Below are positions 33,001 to 38,197 of a DNA stretch of 64,000 nt, piece after piece. The translations under genes and the position numbers were made by a program. The stretch's first letter is position 1; each line of letters opens with the position of its first letter. Below the pieces are notes generated by a model. That model was given only the letters and a program-made list of their open reading frames with translations, was not told the origin of the DNA and searched no databases. Origin of the DNA: Nemertoderma westbladi (lineage: Eukaryota; Xenacoelomorpha; Nemertodermatida; Nemertodermatidae); NCBI GenBank assembly GCA_032718475.1, contig JAUCBJ010003832.1, forward strand, positions 56,392 to 120,391, read 5' to 3'.

Positions 33001-35804
33001 TTGTTAGAATCGGACTCCTGGACGCTGGACCTGAACTGGTTGTATATAACTGTGCGTTCCTCTCGGGACTAAAACTAGAGGCCTCTGATATGGTGATCAG
33101 TTTTGTTCGTTCTGAGGTGATAACTGAAGGGTAAATCAAATATATGCACAACAACAGTTGCTACAATGTTACTACAACAACAGTGAGAAAGCAATTTTGA
33201 TTGTCTAAGATACGACCGTATAATTGGCTAAATTGCTGTGGTTGTTGGTTGTCGGTTGTCGGCGTAAGGTTTGTAGCCCAGGAGTGATCAATGTTATTGG
33301 TTAAATCGCTACTCATGACATAATAATATAAGTTTTGAGGATATCGATACAATTTTCCTATACAATTTATTACTTGAAAAATATATAGTTTTTTTTTACT
33401 AAGCCTGCTAGGTGTATAATTATTTTGCCAGGCGATAGTTAATGCGCTCAGTTAATTACCTATTACTCGATCATGACAAGAAGGATCGACCCCACTTAGC
33501 GCAGTCGCCAAAGGCATACATAAAACTAATAGACAATGAGTTAGTGCGTTTAGAAGGACCTTTTTCTAAGTGACCAAAAATATGATTTAACATGAAATTA
33601 CCGAGTATATTTCGGGCAACAGCCCTTTATCAACCCTATATTTTTGGTCACTTAGAAAAAGGTCCTTCTAAACGCACTAACTCATTGTCTATTATGATAC
33701 CACCGGTGACCTGGGCAAAAACCTATTTACAGAGAATCCCTCTATCCGCGGACCATACATAAATCTGCAGGTCTGCTGAATTGCAACGTATTACTGTTGC
33801 TGGTGACGATACGGATATAAAGTATACAGCATTATTAACACACGGTACATGAATAGAAGCAGCTTCCGCCATATTTAAGAATAAAACTCAATGTATTATT
33901 TGAATATAAAATCCTCCATTTTTGGGAATAAAATTTGCCTTAGTTTCCCTTGTATCCATTAATGCTGTAGAAAAATTTGTTCAATTAACTTTTATATGTT
34001 TTCTTTTAAATAGTGTCAGATGATGAATGGGATGAGTCACGCGGTCTTACAAAACTGACGGCTCGACACAAAACTACAATACGGGCTCTTCGGAAAATCA
34101 AGTACTTCGTTGCAAAACGCAAGTTCAAAGAAGCATTGAAGCCATATGATGTAAAAGATGTCATTGAGCAGTATTCAGCCGGACATGTAGACATGCTAGC
34201 GAGAATAAAAACATTACAAGCTAGGTAAAAACATTCTATTGTTGCCATACATGTAAATCTCATTAATTTTTCTAACAATTACCAATCCTTCAATACTTCG
34301 TTCTAATGTGAAATTAACATTCAGTTCACATTTTGAGGTGACATGTGATGAAAACATCCGCATTGCCTAATCACTTGAGTTCTATTATCGGAATTATTTA
34401 TAAATTAGAACTGCATTCTAAATATAAAACTTGAAGCAATCCCAATTTTATGGATTAATAGAGTTAATATCTCTTCTCAATGTTAATTGATCAATTAATG
34501 GAAAGGAGCAGGTTAGATTGACACGTTATTCTTACTAACCAAATTAATAAACAAAGTAATAGAACCAGTTACAGTTTTATTTTTGAGAGAAATCTGCTAT
34601 TATTTGCGTTGATTTTCCCCTGGAGAGGGTTGAATTTTGTTTGAGTCGAAAGACCCCCTTTTATCTGTCAACTAAACAAAATGGGATAATTATATTTAAT
34701 AGCTGTATTCCATAAACTTAATGAATTATGATGGCCATCGCATACTAAATAAATAGATAATACAGTTAAACTTACTTGATGTAACCTGATAAACCCTGCT
34801 GTAACCGGATAAACCCCTTATAATCTAAGATCAATGCAAGAAATAATAAACATATTCATTATTTATACAGGATTGATTTGATATTTGGTGGTGTACCAAC
34901 AAATGATAAACCTGGGAAAAAGTCGAAGAAAGAGCGCGATCGTGAGCGAGAAAGGGAAAGAGAGCAGCGTAAACATCTTCCTTATGCAGATGCCAAAGTT
35001 CCTCTGGCACTACGAATAATGAATATAGAGAAACAAATGGGGATAATGGATGTTCACCTTAAGCAGTTTATTGAAATGTACCAACAGGACCGTAATAGCA
35101 GGATGTCGTGCTGCTGTCAACATCAGACACAGGAGAAAACGCATTCACAATCATCGATTAATAAATCGATGAGAAGTGACGAAGATGAAAGGAACATTGA
35201 ACGTCTAAAACTGCCACCTGCTATTTGTCTAGATCCAAATGTGGCAGTAGAAACTGCACATTGTAGGTCACACTCAGTGTCAATGCCATCCCGAGTCGCA
35301 AACAATAATGCATCCACTATGCATAGACCTAACGCAACATACTCAGAACATACACGTTCAAACTCAGAACGAAGATGTTCGGACTCCGAAGTAATCAAAT
35401 TTAACCTGGACCACACACATTCCGACCCAGAACGAGATCGAACTCTTGTAGTGAGGAAACGGTCACCTGTGGGGAGGAATCTATCTCCGGAACCCCCATC
35501 CCTGCCAGGGGCCAACCCATCCAAAGTGGTTTTTCAGTTTGATAACTCGAGTTCTTTGAGTGATGACGCTGACTCAGTTCATTCTCTAGTCGATGTACAT
35601 GTGGAATCAAACTCTCGTGCAGTCATAATCTACCCGCCATGGAGCCGTAAGCAACGTTCTGACTCACAACCTGCAATCTCGTGGCGTTCTCGCGCGCGGG
35701 CACGTTTTCAGGGTCACAAGTCCACTAGTCAACCAGCTATTAGTGAGCAGAACAGGATGGTTACTGAGGCCTTACTGATGGACCAAGTAATAGATGACAC
35801 TTAA
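2897..35804 (+). CDS. KCNQ: KCNQ-family voltage-gated potassium channel (partial, 11 exons)
   Basis: Pore-forming subunit of a Kv7 (KCNQ) delayed-rectifier K+ channel of the plasma membrane. Exons: 2897-3046, 16285-16375, 18219-18345, 19052-19227, 20827-20955, 21460-21570, 24839-25029, 28720-28913, 31318-31455, 34014-34224, 34871-35804. All junctions are GT-AG and in phase, giving about 816 residues. Visible parts: pre-S1 motif RMSLLGKP, S1-S6, an S4 with repeated arginines ([18 protein letters not shown]), filter TTVGYGD, the S6 hinge FFALPAG, calmodulin-binding helix A ([12 protein letters not shown]), helix B ([20 protein letters not shown]) and a C-terminal tetramerisation-like helix. S5 has Leu ([12 protein letters not shown]) as in KCNQ1, while the C-terminus reads like KCNQ4/5. 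Several exon lengths equal, or equal fused pairs of, human KCNQ1 exons as I recall them (91, 127, 79+97, 111, 96+95). The N-terminal exon is missing. Family assignment is very secure; a one-to-one paralogue name is not. Confidence 0.96.
3353..3420. repeat. Poly(G) 14 bp plus GT-rich microsatellite
   Basis: A run of 14 G (3353-3366) is followed by degenerate GTGTATGTGT repeats to about 3402. Confidence 0.9.
3985..4150 (-). repeat. tRNA-derived SINE-like fragment
   Basis: On the minus strand the segment reads ...GAGGTCTGATAGGCC...AGCGCTGGTTCAACCCCCGG..., with a pol III B-box-like GGTTCAACCCC and the same GGCCTGATAGGCC phrase as the copies at 27.4 and 27.7 kb. The plus-strand flank (CAGCTCATCTCCAATTTAT) is also shared with the 27.5-kb copy. 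Confidence 0.6.
5059..5206 (-). CDS. Nested gene exon 3: cytoplasmic tail
   Basis: Acceptor AATTTATTTAG; stop TAA at 5061-5059. Encodes [19 protein letters not shown] then [19 protein letters not shown] and [10 protein letters not shown]. It has four tyrosines and no recognisable signalling consensus. Confidence 0.72.
5059..12810 (-). CDS. Small type I membrane protein with CC-x4-CC ectodomain (nested gene, 3 exons, 160 aa)
   Basis: Exons on the minus strand: 12810-12594, 9513-9396, 5206-5059. Splice phases agree throughout (72 codons+1; 2+38 codons+2; 1+49 codons including TAA), which strongly supports the model. Residues 1 to ~20 form a signal peptide ([20 protein letters not shown]). The ectodomain has Cys 39, 45, 55, 56, 61 and 62, giving the pattern C-x5-C-x9-CC-x4-CC with motif [12 protein letters not shown] single membrane span (~83-106; [19 protein letters not shown]) leads to a ~50-residue cytoplasmic tail ending in SLDSYN. 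The start is the ATG immediately before the hydrophobic segment; upstream in-frame codons lack an ATG. The CC-x4-CC motif before a membrane span recalls the WBP1/VOPP1/Shisa/CYYR1 group, but there is no PPxY motif in the tail. Function unknown. It lies wholly inside KCNQ intron 1, antisense, so transcription could interfere with KCNQ. Confidence 0.75.
6736..8281. mobile_element. TTAA-flanked non-autonomous element with G8/C8 terminal inverted repeats
   Basis: The left end is TTAA followed by G8-TACA-C6 (6736-6757); the right end is G7-TGTA-C8 followed by TTAA (8259-8281), its reverse complement. TTAA duplication is the hallmark of piggyBac-type insertion. The interior has no transposase; it holds a (CTGT)n microsatellite and a 154-bp tandem array. 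The inverted repeats match only over ~22 bp. Likely a piggyBac-like MITE or a composite repeat; the TTAA flank could also be coincidental. Confidence 0.6.
7285..7970. repeat. 154-bp tandem repeat with CTGT microsatellite
   Basis: A (CTGT)n run near 7290-7312 precedes about four copies of a 154-bp unit. The unit contains TTTATGTCAGTTTATAGGTC, AAAGCACGCAACCTCGCC and GGGGTTTTCCAGGTCGCCGA. The first copy (7313-7430) is diverged, the next three are nearly identical, and the last breaks off at about 7940 into GACAGACA repeats. Confidence 0.88.
8505..8775 (-). repeat. tRNA-derived SINE-like element
   Basis: On the minus strand it starts with an A-box-like TTGGTCTAGTGATGACATTC, followed about 45 bp later by a B-box-like GGTTCGATCCC, the spacing expected of a tRNA-type pol III promoter. 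A longer unrelated body ends in ...GGCATTCCTTGGCTTAACGA. A second, truncated copy of the body is at 11125-11285. Confidence 0.65.
8791..9175. repeat. Pair of 36-bp direct repeats about 350 bp apart
   Basis: The phrase TTGGAGTCCAAGTTATTTAA plus TATACTTTTATAA occurs at about 8792 and again at about 9140 in the same orientation. The 310 bp between them is AT-rich and non-coding. Possibly the ends of a small element or a local duplication. Confidence 0.6.
9396..9513 (-). CDS. Nested gene exon 2: transmembrane segment
   Basis: Acceptor GTGTTACAG, donor ACA|GTAAGTATCC. Its two first bases complete a GAT codon with exon 1. It encodes [11 protein letters not shown], the hydrophobic span and a YITK stop-transfer. 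Confidence 0.75.
9807..10110. mobile_element. Foldback/MITE with TA target duplication
   Basis: Terminal inverted repeats AAG(A/C)CCCGTTCACATCC AACGG at 9807-9828 and 10089-10110 are flanked by TA at 9805-9806 and 10111-10112. The interior is rich in palindromic CGGTACACC / GGTGTACCG words. About 304 bp, no coding capacity. The TA duplication fits a Tc1/mariner-type non-autonomous element. Confidence 0.72.
10907..11110. repeat. ~200-bp dispersed repeat, copy 1
   Basis: Shares with 12378-12570 the words TTTAATTTCGCGACAAA, GAATACCACACATAGAATCG, CGCCAGGCAGGAAG and TCAGTCAGTGTTATATAACC, and ends in TTTTTACAGTAAGTAT. Orientation is the same in both copies. Confidence 0.85.
11125..11285 (-). repeat. 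Truncated copy of the 8.5-kb SINE-like body
   Basis: Shares GGAATGCCTGTT-CACCACCATGG, the segment CCTTGGTT-CC-ATTTATC and GTGAAAGCC-GGGTTGG with 8530-8660. It lacks the A- and B-box end. Confidence 0.6.
11990..12260. repeat. Dispersed mobile repeat carrying the GGAAAGGAGCAGGTTACA monomer
   Basis: Holds GTTAAGTCATAAATTAAGGG, AAAGGAGCAGGTTACAAT, TTCTAACCAAAACAATAAA, ACAGTTTTATTTTTTGAGAG and TTTTCACCTGGAGAGGAGTG. Related copies are at 34480-34670 (same strand), 21880-21980 (reverse) and at the right edge of the window (from about 63940). It ends in a poly(C) run of 16 (12229-12244). Confidence 0.8.
12378..12570. repeat. ~200-bp dispersed repeat, copy 2
   Basis: Second copy of the repeat at 10907-11110, about 1.5 kb downstream and in the same orientation. 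It abuts the donor side of the nested gene's exon 1. Confidence 0.85.
12594..12810 (-). CDS. Nested gene exon 1: signal peptide and Cys-rich ectodomain
   Basis: ATG at 12810-12808; donor reads GAAG|GTAGAC. Encodes the hydrophobic leader, a Thr/Pro linker (RPTTAAPIE) and all six ectodomain cysteines. The exon is more G+C-rich than the flanking intron. Confidence 0.75.
13513..13763 (-). CDS. Unassigned coding exon candidate
   Basis: The minus strand is open for about 83 codons after acceptor GGATTATACAG, ending in TAA at 13515-13513. The stretch is clearly more G+C-rich than its surroundings and reads as a charged polypeptide including [17 protein letters not shown], then [12 protein letters not shown] and [18 protein letters not shown]. 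An internal donor (AGCG|GTACGT at 13554/13553) would end the exon earlier. It has no start codon, so upstream exons are needed. I see no candidate upstream exon that I trust and I do not recognise the protein. It is separate from the nested receptor-like gene, whose own ATG lies at 12810. Confidence 0.4.
16285..16375 (+). CDS. KCNQ: KCNQ exon: S1 to S1-S2 linker (91 bp)
   Basis: Between acceptor TTATTTTCTTAG and donor GTAAGTCGG. Encodes [20 protein letters not shown] then [10 protein letters not shown]. Its 91-bp length matches human KCNQ1 exon 2 as I recall it. Confidence 0.95.
17115..17282. repeat. 168-bp near-perfect palindrome
   Basis: The two 84-bp halves are reverse complements with a single G/A-type difference (position 17206, CAGTACGG versus CAGTACAG expected). 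The centre is CTGTACAG at 17195-17202 with no spacer. The ends are TA...TA. In KCNQ pre-mRNA this would form an uninterrupted 84-bp hairpin because the one mismatch is a G-U wobble. Either a palindromic MITE with TA ends, or an assembly/replication artefact. Confidence 0.92.
17540..17995. repeat. ~455-bp imperfect foldback element
   Basis: The left arm contains GGTGATTTTGGGC and repeated AGTTTTTGCTTT...ATGAAAAG; the right arm contains their reverse complements (AAAGCAAAAACT, GCCCAAAATCAACACC). Each arm has about three internal repeats of TTATTAGTTTTTGCTTT, so the whole could fold into a long, interrupted stem. Non-coding, probably a MITE. Confidence 0.7.
18219..18345 (+). CDS. KCNQ: KCNQ exon: S2-S3 (127 bp)
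   Basis: After TTTTTCCAG and before GTAACC. Encodes [20 protein letters not shown] then [20 protein letters not shown] and IL; the [11 protein letters not shown] and RFAR motifs are KCNQ signatures. 127 bp as in human KCNQ1 exon 3 as I recall it. Confidence 0.96.
19052..19227 (+). CDS. KCNQ: KCNQ exon: S3-S4 voltage sensor and S4-S5 linker (176 bp)
   Basis: Encodes [16 protein letters not shown] (S3), then the S4 charges in [20 protein letters not shown] and the linker [16 protein letters not shown]. Its 176 bp equals the sum of human KCNQ1 exons 4 and 5 (79+97, from memory), implying that one intron is absent here. The S4 position that is His in KCNQ1 is Arg, as in KCNQ2-5. Confidence 0.95.
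20827..20955 (+). CDS. KCNQ: KCNQ exon: S5 and pore turret (129 bp)
   Basis: Encodes [20 protein letters not shown] then [20 protein letters not shown] and WGI. At the S5 position where neuronal KCNQ2-5 have the retigabine-binding Trp (TAWYIGF), this protein has Leu (TTLYIGF), the KCNQ1 state. Confidence 0.95.
21460..21570 (+). CDS. KCNQ: KCNQ exon: selectivity filter and S6 (111 bp)
   Basis: Encodes [37 protein letters not shown]. The filter is TTVGYGD, with Val where KCNQ channels usually have Ile; Val is common in other Kv families. 111 bp as in human KCNQ1 exon 7 as I recall it. Confidence 0.96.
21789..22323. mobile_element. MITE-like element with ~35-bp terminal inverted repeats
   Basis: The left end GGGCATAACCTTTCGCCGTA, continuing TCCGTATCCGTA, is matched by the right end (reverse complement GGGTATAACATTTCGCCGTA, then TCCGTATACGTATCC). 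The interior includes, in reverse, part of the dispersed repeat seen at 12.1 and 34.6 kb (21880-21980). No transposase is visible. Confidence 0.65.
22824..24711. repeat. 21-bp satellite (~88 copies) with higher-order pattern
   Basis: Unit GGTTTATATTCCATTATATA-T, 21 bp, essentially invariant. Six breaks (second G at 23189, 23571, 23869, 24125, 24255, 24427) each carry the same double change: a TATA expansion (+4 bp) followed by GGTATATATT in place of GGTTTATATT. Counting units between breaks gives 17, 18, 14, 12, 6, 8 and 13. The array lies in the KCNQ intron between the filter/S6 exon and the helix-A exon. Several reading frames stay open through it, but these are artefacts of a 21-bp (7-codon) period. 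Confidence 0.95.
24839..25029 (+). CDS. KCNQ: KCNQ exon: end of S6 and calmodulin-binding helix A (191 bp)
   Basis: After acceptor TCTTTCAG; the donor is the less usual GG|GTTAGT. Encodes [40 protein letters not shown] and [17 protein letters not shown]. The donor is chosen because the next in-frame stop is at 25052, because it keeps phase with the following exon, and because 191 bp equals human KCNQ1 exons 8+9 (96+95, from memory). The IQ-like motif binds calmodulin in the family. Confidence 0.93.
26646..26674. promoter_or_regulatory. Alternating purine-pyrimidine tract with two NRF-1-like sites
   Basis: TTGCGCATGCGCGTGCGCAT followed by GCGTGCA contains TGCGCATGCGC and GTGCGCATGCG, close to the NRF-1 consensus YGCGCAYGCGCR, in an otherwise AT-rich intron. 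The alternation also favours Z-DNA. No gene start is visible nearby, so a regulatory role is only a possibility. Confidence 0.4.
27362..27560 (+). repeat. tRNA-derived SINE-like element
   Basis: A-box-like GAGTAGCTGAACTGGTTATA and B-box-like GCTGGTTAAACCCC flank GAGGCCTGATAGGCC. The tail (GAACAAAAATCAT..., CAGCTCATCTCCAATTTAT) is shared with 4060-4120. Resembles a class II (Leu/Ser-type) tRNA relic. Confidence 0.65.
27690..27795 (+). repeat. tRNA-derived SINE-like element, second unit
   Basis: GTCAGGGGGAAGTGGCTGAA, ATGGTTAGCG (A-box side), GAGGCCTGATAGGCC, and GCGGTGGTTCAAACCCCGAT (B-box side). Same layout as the unit at 27362, about 330 bp upstream. I do not call a functional tRNA because no consistent cloverleaf or anticodon arm can be drawn. 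Confidence 0.65.
28614..28640. repeat. Poly(C) tract, 27 bp
   Basis: Uninterrupted C27, about 80 bp upstream of a KCNQ exon. Confidence 0.95.
28720..28913 (+). CDS. KCNQ: KCNQ exon: variable A-B linker, part 1
   Basis: Acceptor CCCGCGTTTAG, donor TCATCAG|GTCAG. Encodes a basic Ser/Pro-rich linker beginning [20 protein letters not shown]. Its start resembles the SFKERVRM region of KCNQ5. Low conservation is normal here; phase agreement (2 in, 1 out) supports it. Confidence 0.85.
30165..31015. repeat. 29-bp minisatellite (about 29 copies)
   Basis: Head-to-tail units AGAGCAAATAGTTCTACCAA-AACTATACC. A composite variant (AAAAATATAGTTCTACC then AAAACAATGCC) recurs near 30400, 30570 and 30715, giving a higher-order period of about six units. 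Lies in the KCNQ intron ahead of the 31.3-kb exon. Confidence 0.92.
31318..31455 (+). CDS. KCNQ: KCNQ exon: A-B linker, part 2 (tandem NAGNAG acceptor)
   Basis: Encodes [45 protein letters not shown]; donor GTCAG|GTGGG. The acceptor reads ACAGCAG, so splicing at 31315 or 31318 keeps the frame and would add or remove one residue (Ala). The Ser-Pro-rich content suggests phosphorylation. Confidence 0.85.
33527..33694. repeat. Foldback with perfect 57-bp arms
   Basis: The left arm 33527-33583 (TAATAGACAATGAGTTAGTG...CCAAAAATAT) is the exact reverse complement of 33638-33694; the spacer is 54 bp. The outer ends are TAATAGAC/GTCTATTA. Non-coding, most likely a MITE that inserted at TA. Lies in the KCNQ intron before the helix-B exon. 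Confidence 0.9.
34014..34224 (+). CDS. KCNQ: KCNQ exon: helix B and start of helix C
   Basis: Encodes [60 protein letters not shown] and [10 protein letters not shown]. [20 protein letters not shown] is the strongest signature of KCNQ2-5-type C-termini. It holds the second calmodulin-binding helix and PIP2-linked basic residues. Confidence 0.96.
34480..34670. repeat. Dispersed mobile repeat, second copy
   Basis: Same family as 11990-12260: TCAATGTTAATTGATCAATT, GGAAAGGAGCAGGTTAGA, ACAGTTTTATTTTTGAGAGA and GATTTTCCCCTGGAGAGGG. Lies in the last KCNQ intron. Confidence 0.8.
34871..35804 (+). CDS. KCNQ: KCNQ terminal exon: helix C/D and long Ser-rich C-tail
   Basis: Acceptor ATTATTTATACAG; stop TAA at 35802-35804. 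Starts [20 protein letters not shown], then a highly charged [16 protein letters not shown] stretch. Next comes a heptad-like helix ([28 protein letters not shown]) corresponding to the tetramerisation helix D of KCNQ (VEKQVQ...LLDIYQQ). About 200 further residues are rich in Ser, His and Arg, including repeated S-(E/D)-x-(E/P)-R motifs ([20 protein letters not shown]). This tail is longer than in most family members. Confidence 0.93.
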
Positions 35805-35956
35805 ACTACACCTATTTCACATAGCATTTAAAATATTTTCAATCTAATTTAAAGTTATTTCTCTTTTTCTATTTTTCTTATTTTTATCTTCTGTAATTTC
35901 AAATATTTTTTGTACTATAATTCAGACAGTGTTTCTTTATATACCAATTAATTATA

Positions 35957-35962
35957 AATAAA
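35957..35962 (+). terminator. Polyadenylation signal of the KCNQ gene
   Basis: AATAAA about 150 bp after the stop codon, in an AT-rich 3' untranslated region. Confidence 0.6.
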
Positions 35963-36144
35963 ATATTGCTTATTATTATTGTCTCTTTCCCCAAACCTTA
36001 ATATTTTTTGTTTGAAATTCCATTAAACACAATATAGTTGAAAAAATTTGAATAATATGATTATCTTGCTGCTAAGCTTGCACTCGAATTCCTCTCTAAT
36101 AGTTTATAATTATTAGCAAGTCGTAGGACTTGATTACTGTAAGA

Positions 36145-36360
36145 ATTGTTGGTGGCTGGCTGGCTGGCTGACTGACTGGCTGGCTGGCTGGCTGGCTGAC
36201 TGATCTACAGCCAAAACTACTCTAACGATTTTGCTGAAATTTTCACAGCAGCTAGATACCGCGATTCTAAGGTCCCTGGTATGTTTCGCTATTTCGTCCA
36301 TGAGCCGTGGGCTCGAAAAATAGACATAAACGAAAAAACGCCATAGGCGCAATGGTAAAA
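36145..36360. repeat. (GGCT)n microsatellite with conserved repeat flank
   Basis: GGCTGGCTGACTGACTGGCT repeats (36155-36200) precede CTAACGATTTTGCTGAAATT and TTTCGCTATTTCGTCCATGA. The layout (tetranucleotide run plus ~150 bp fixed tail) resembles those at 7.3 kb and 38.7 kb. Probably a microsatellite-bearing mobile element end. Confidence 0.65.
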
Positions 36361-37059
36361 TAACACCAATAACAGCTTGTTGATGGAATTTACATTTGAT
36401 TGATGACTTCCGACTTGCTTAACGGCGTCTTGACGCCGTCTCTAGTAATTAACATGCAGTTGGGATTGTAAGTTAAACAATGACATGATGACCAGTGGGG
36501 AGACCAATTCAATTACACCCAATTTGTAGAGTATTCGGTTATATTAAGTTGTCAACTTATCACCTCTGCTGATATCCTTGTAATCCTGCAAAATAGCTAT
36601 TTGCAGCTTACGACCTAACTAACGGTCGGAATGCTGCAAACGCTTAGAAACAATTGAGACTTGTCTTTAGTATTACCCATTGCTGTGGCGTGGATGATAG
36701 CCAAGCCATTATTGCATTCTAGTATAAGATAATTTAAAGTACAGTTGTTATAATAAATGCAATTAATTGCCTAAAAATGTATATGATGAAAGTTTCTTAA
36801 CATTGGAATATTAGAGTGTTTAATTTAACATTTGTAACTCCAATAAGTGACATAATCAATATCCAGCATTACAAATTATGTAAACCTCCCACGCAGTGCT
36901 TGCTCGCTCAGTACATAAATAAATACACTCGAGTCAGGTCATTACTCTGACTTTCCACACAATGATGTAAATAGTTATGTCTTTTAGCATAGTTTGTCTG
37001 TCTGTGTAGGCAAAAGTTGCAATGTATTATGTACTGTAGTTATAGGGCTGAGCCATGTT

Positions 37060-37200
37060 ACAGCACGTGCACTAGCTATCATATGGAGTCCATACTGGTC
37101 TTTGGATGGCACATACATAAGAATGCTGTGCTGGGTTCATTGTGTCAAGTACAATGAACACATCTCCAACCAGACCCTATAAAGCATTGTGCTTGTCAGT
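37060..37200. repeat. Fragment of the 26.2-kb repeat family
   Basis: Shares GGATGGCAC-TA-ATA-AAGAATGCT, GGGTTCATTGTGT and CAATGAACACATC with 26330-26390. Otherwise non-coding; the rest of 35970-37480 holds nothing I can name. Confidence 0.5.
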
Positions 37201-37481
37201 TATTAGTCTATAAATCAAACTGGCGACCCGTCAACCACTCACAAAAATAATGTGGTTTATAGGATCAAACAATTATCAAAGTATGAAGTATAATTAATGG
37301 GAAATGAATTTTTATAACGCAAAGAAGTTATATAATAATGATAGTACTATTAAAAACTTATAGAAAAGTCATTACAATGCCTGTCAGGAGTCAAGGTTGC
37401 CACCGCGAAGATGCATTATCACTTGTTCGAGCTGCATCACTCTGGCAATATAGGCTTCTGTCAATGCTTCCTGTCTATTTA

Positions 37482-38197
37482 TCATTCTGCATTTTCAGCA
37501 TCTTTTACTGTCTCTTTTTCCCCTTGTGCTACCTCTGCTGGTGCTTCTTCCGCTGGTGCATCATCCTCAAGTGGTGGCTCCGGTGGTGCTTCATCTGATG
37601 GTACTGATGCTTCTTCTGTTGGTGCATCATCTGCGCTTGGTGCTTCCAGTGGTGCTTCATCTGATGGTGCTTCTTGTGCTGGGGCTCCTTCGGCTAGTAC
37701 TTCTTCTGCTGTTGTATCTTCTGCTGGTGCTTCTTCTTCTGGTGTTTGTTCTTCCGCTGGTGCTTCTACTGGCGCCTCTTCATCTGCTGCTTCTGTTGAT
37801 GCCTCTTCTCCAGCTGGTGCATCTTCTGGTGGTGCATCTTCTGGTGGTGCATCTTCTGGTGGTGCATCATCTGGTGGTGCATCTTCTGTTGGTGCGTCAT
37901 CTGTTGGTGCTTCATCTGCTGGTGTCTCATCTGCTGATGCTTCAACTGCTGGTGCTTCATCTGCTGGTGCTTCTTCCCCCTGTGCTTCTTCTGCATGGGG
38001 TTCTTGAACTGGTTCCTCTTCTGCTGGGACTTCTTCTGCCGCTGCACCTTCAGCTGTTTCTTCAACAGTGTCTCCCAATGATGGTATTTTGCACAACATC
38101 CTTGCGAATTCTACATAACTAACATTGCCATCTTCATTAACATCTGCTGTCGAGAACATCTCTTCAATCTCATCATCTGTCAACGATTCTCCTTGAC
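37482..38197 (-). CDS. EF-hand gene exon 4: EF-hand 4 and acidic tail
   Basis: Acceptor TTTAATGCAG. Encodes GQGESLTDDEIEEMFSTADV and EF-hand 4, then the acidic tail. The centre of the tail (about 37823-37900) is a nearly perfect 15-bp tandem repeat encoding (A)PPED, so its length probably varies between alleles. Stop at 37484-37482. Plus-strand Leu/Val-rich and Ala/Ser-rich frames over this exon are shadows of the repeat. Confidence 0.9.

Noticed and set aside
37411-38122. Plus-strand Ala/Ser-rich and Leu/Val-rich frames and a minus-strand His/Gln-rich frame
   Set aside because: They overlap the well-supported EF-hand gene exon 4 and are shadows of its repetitive GAP-codon tail.
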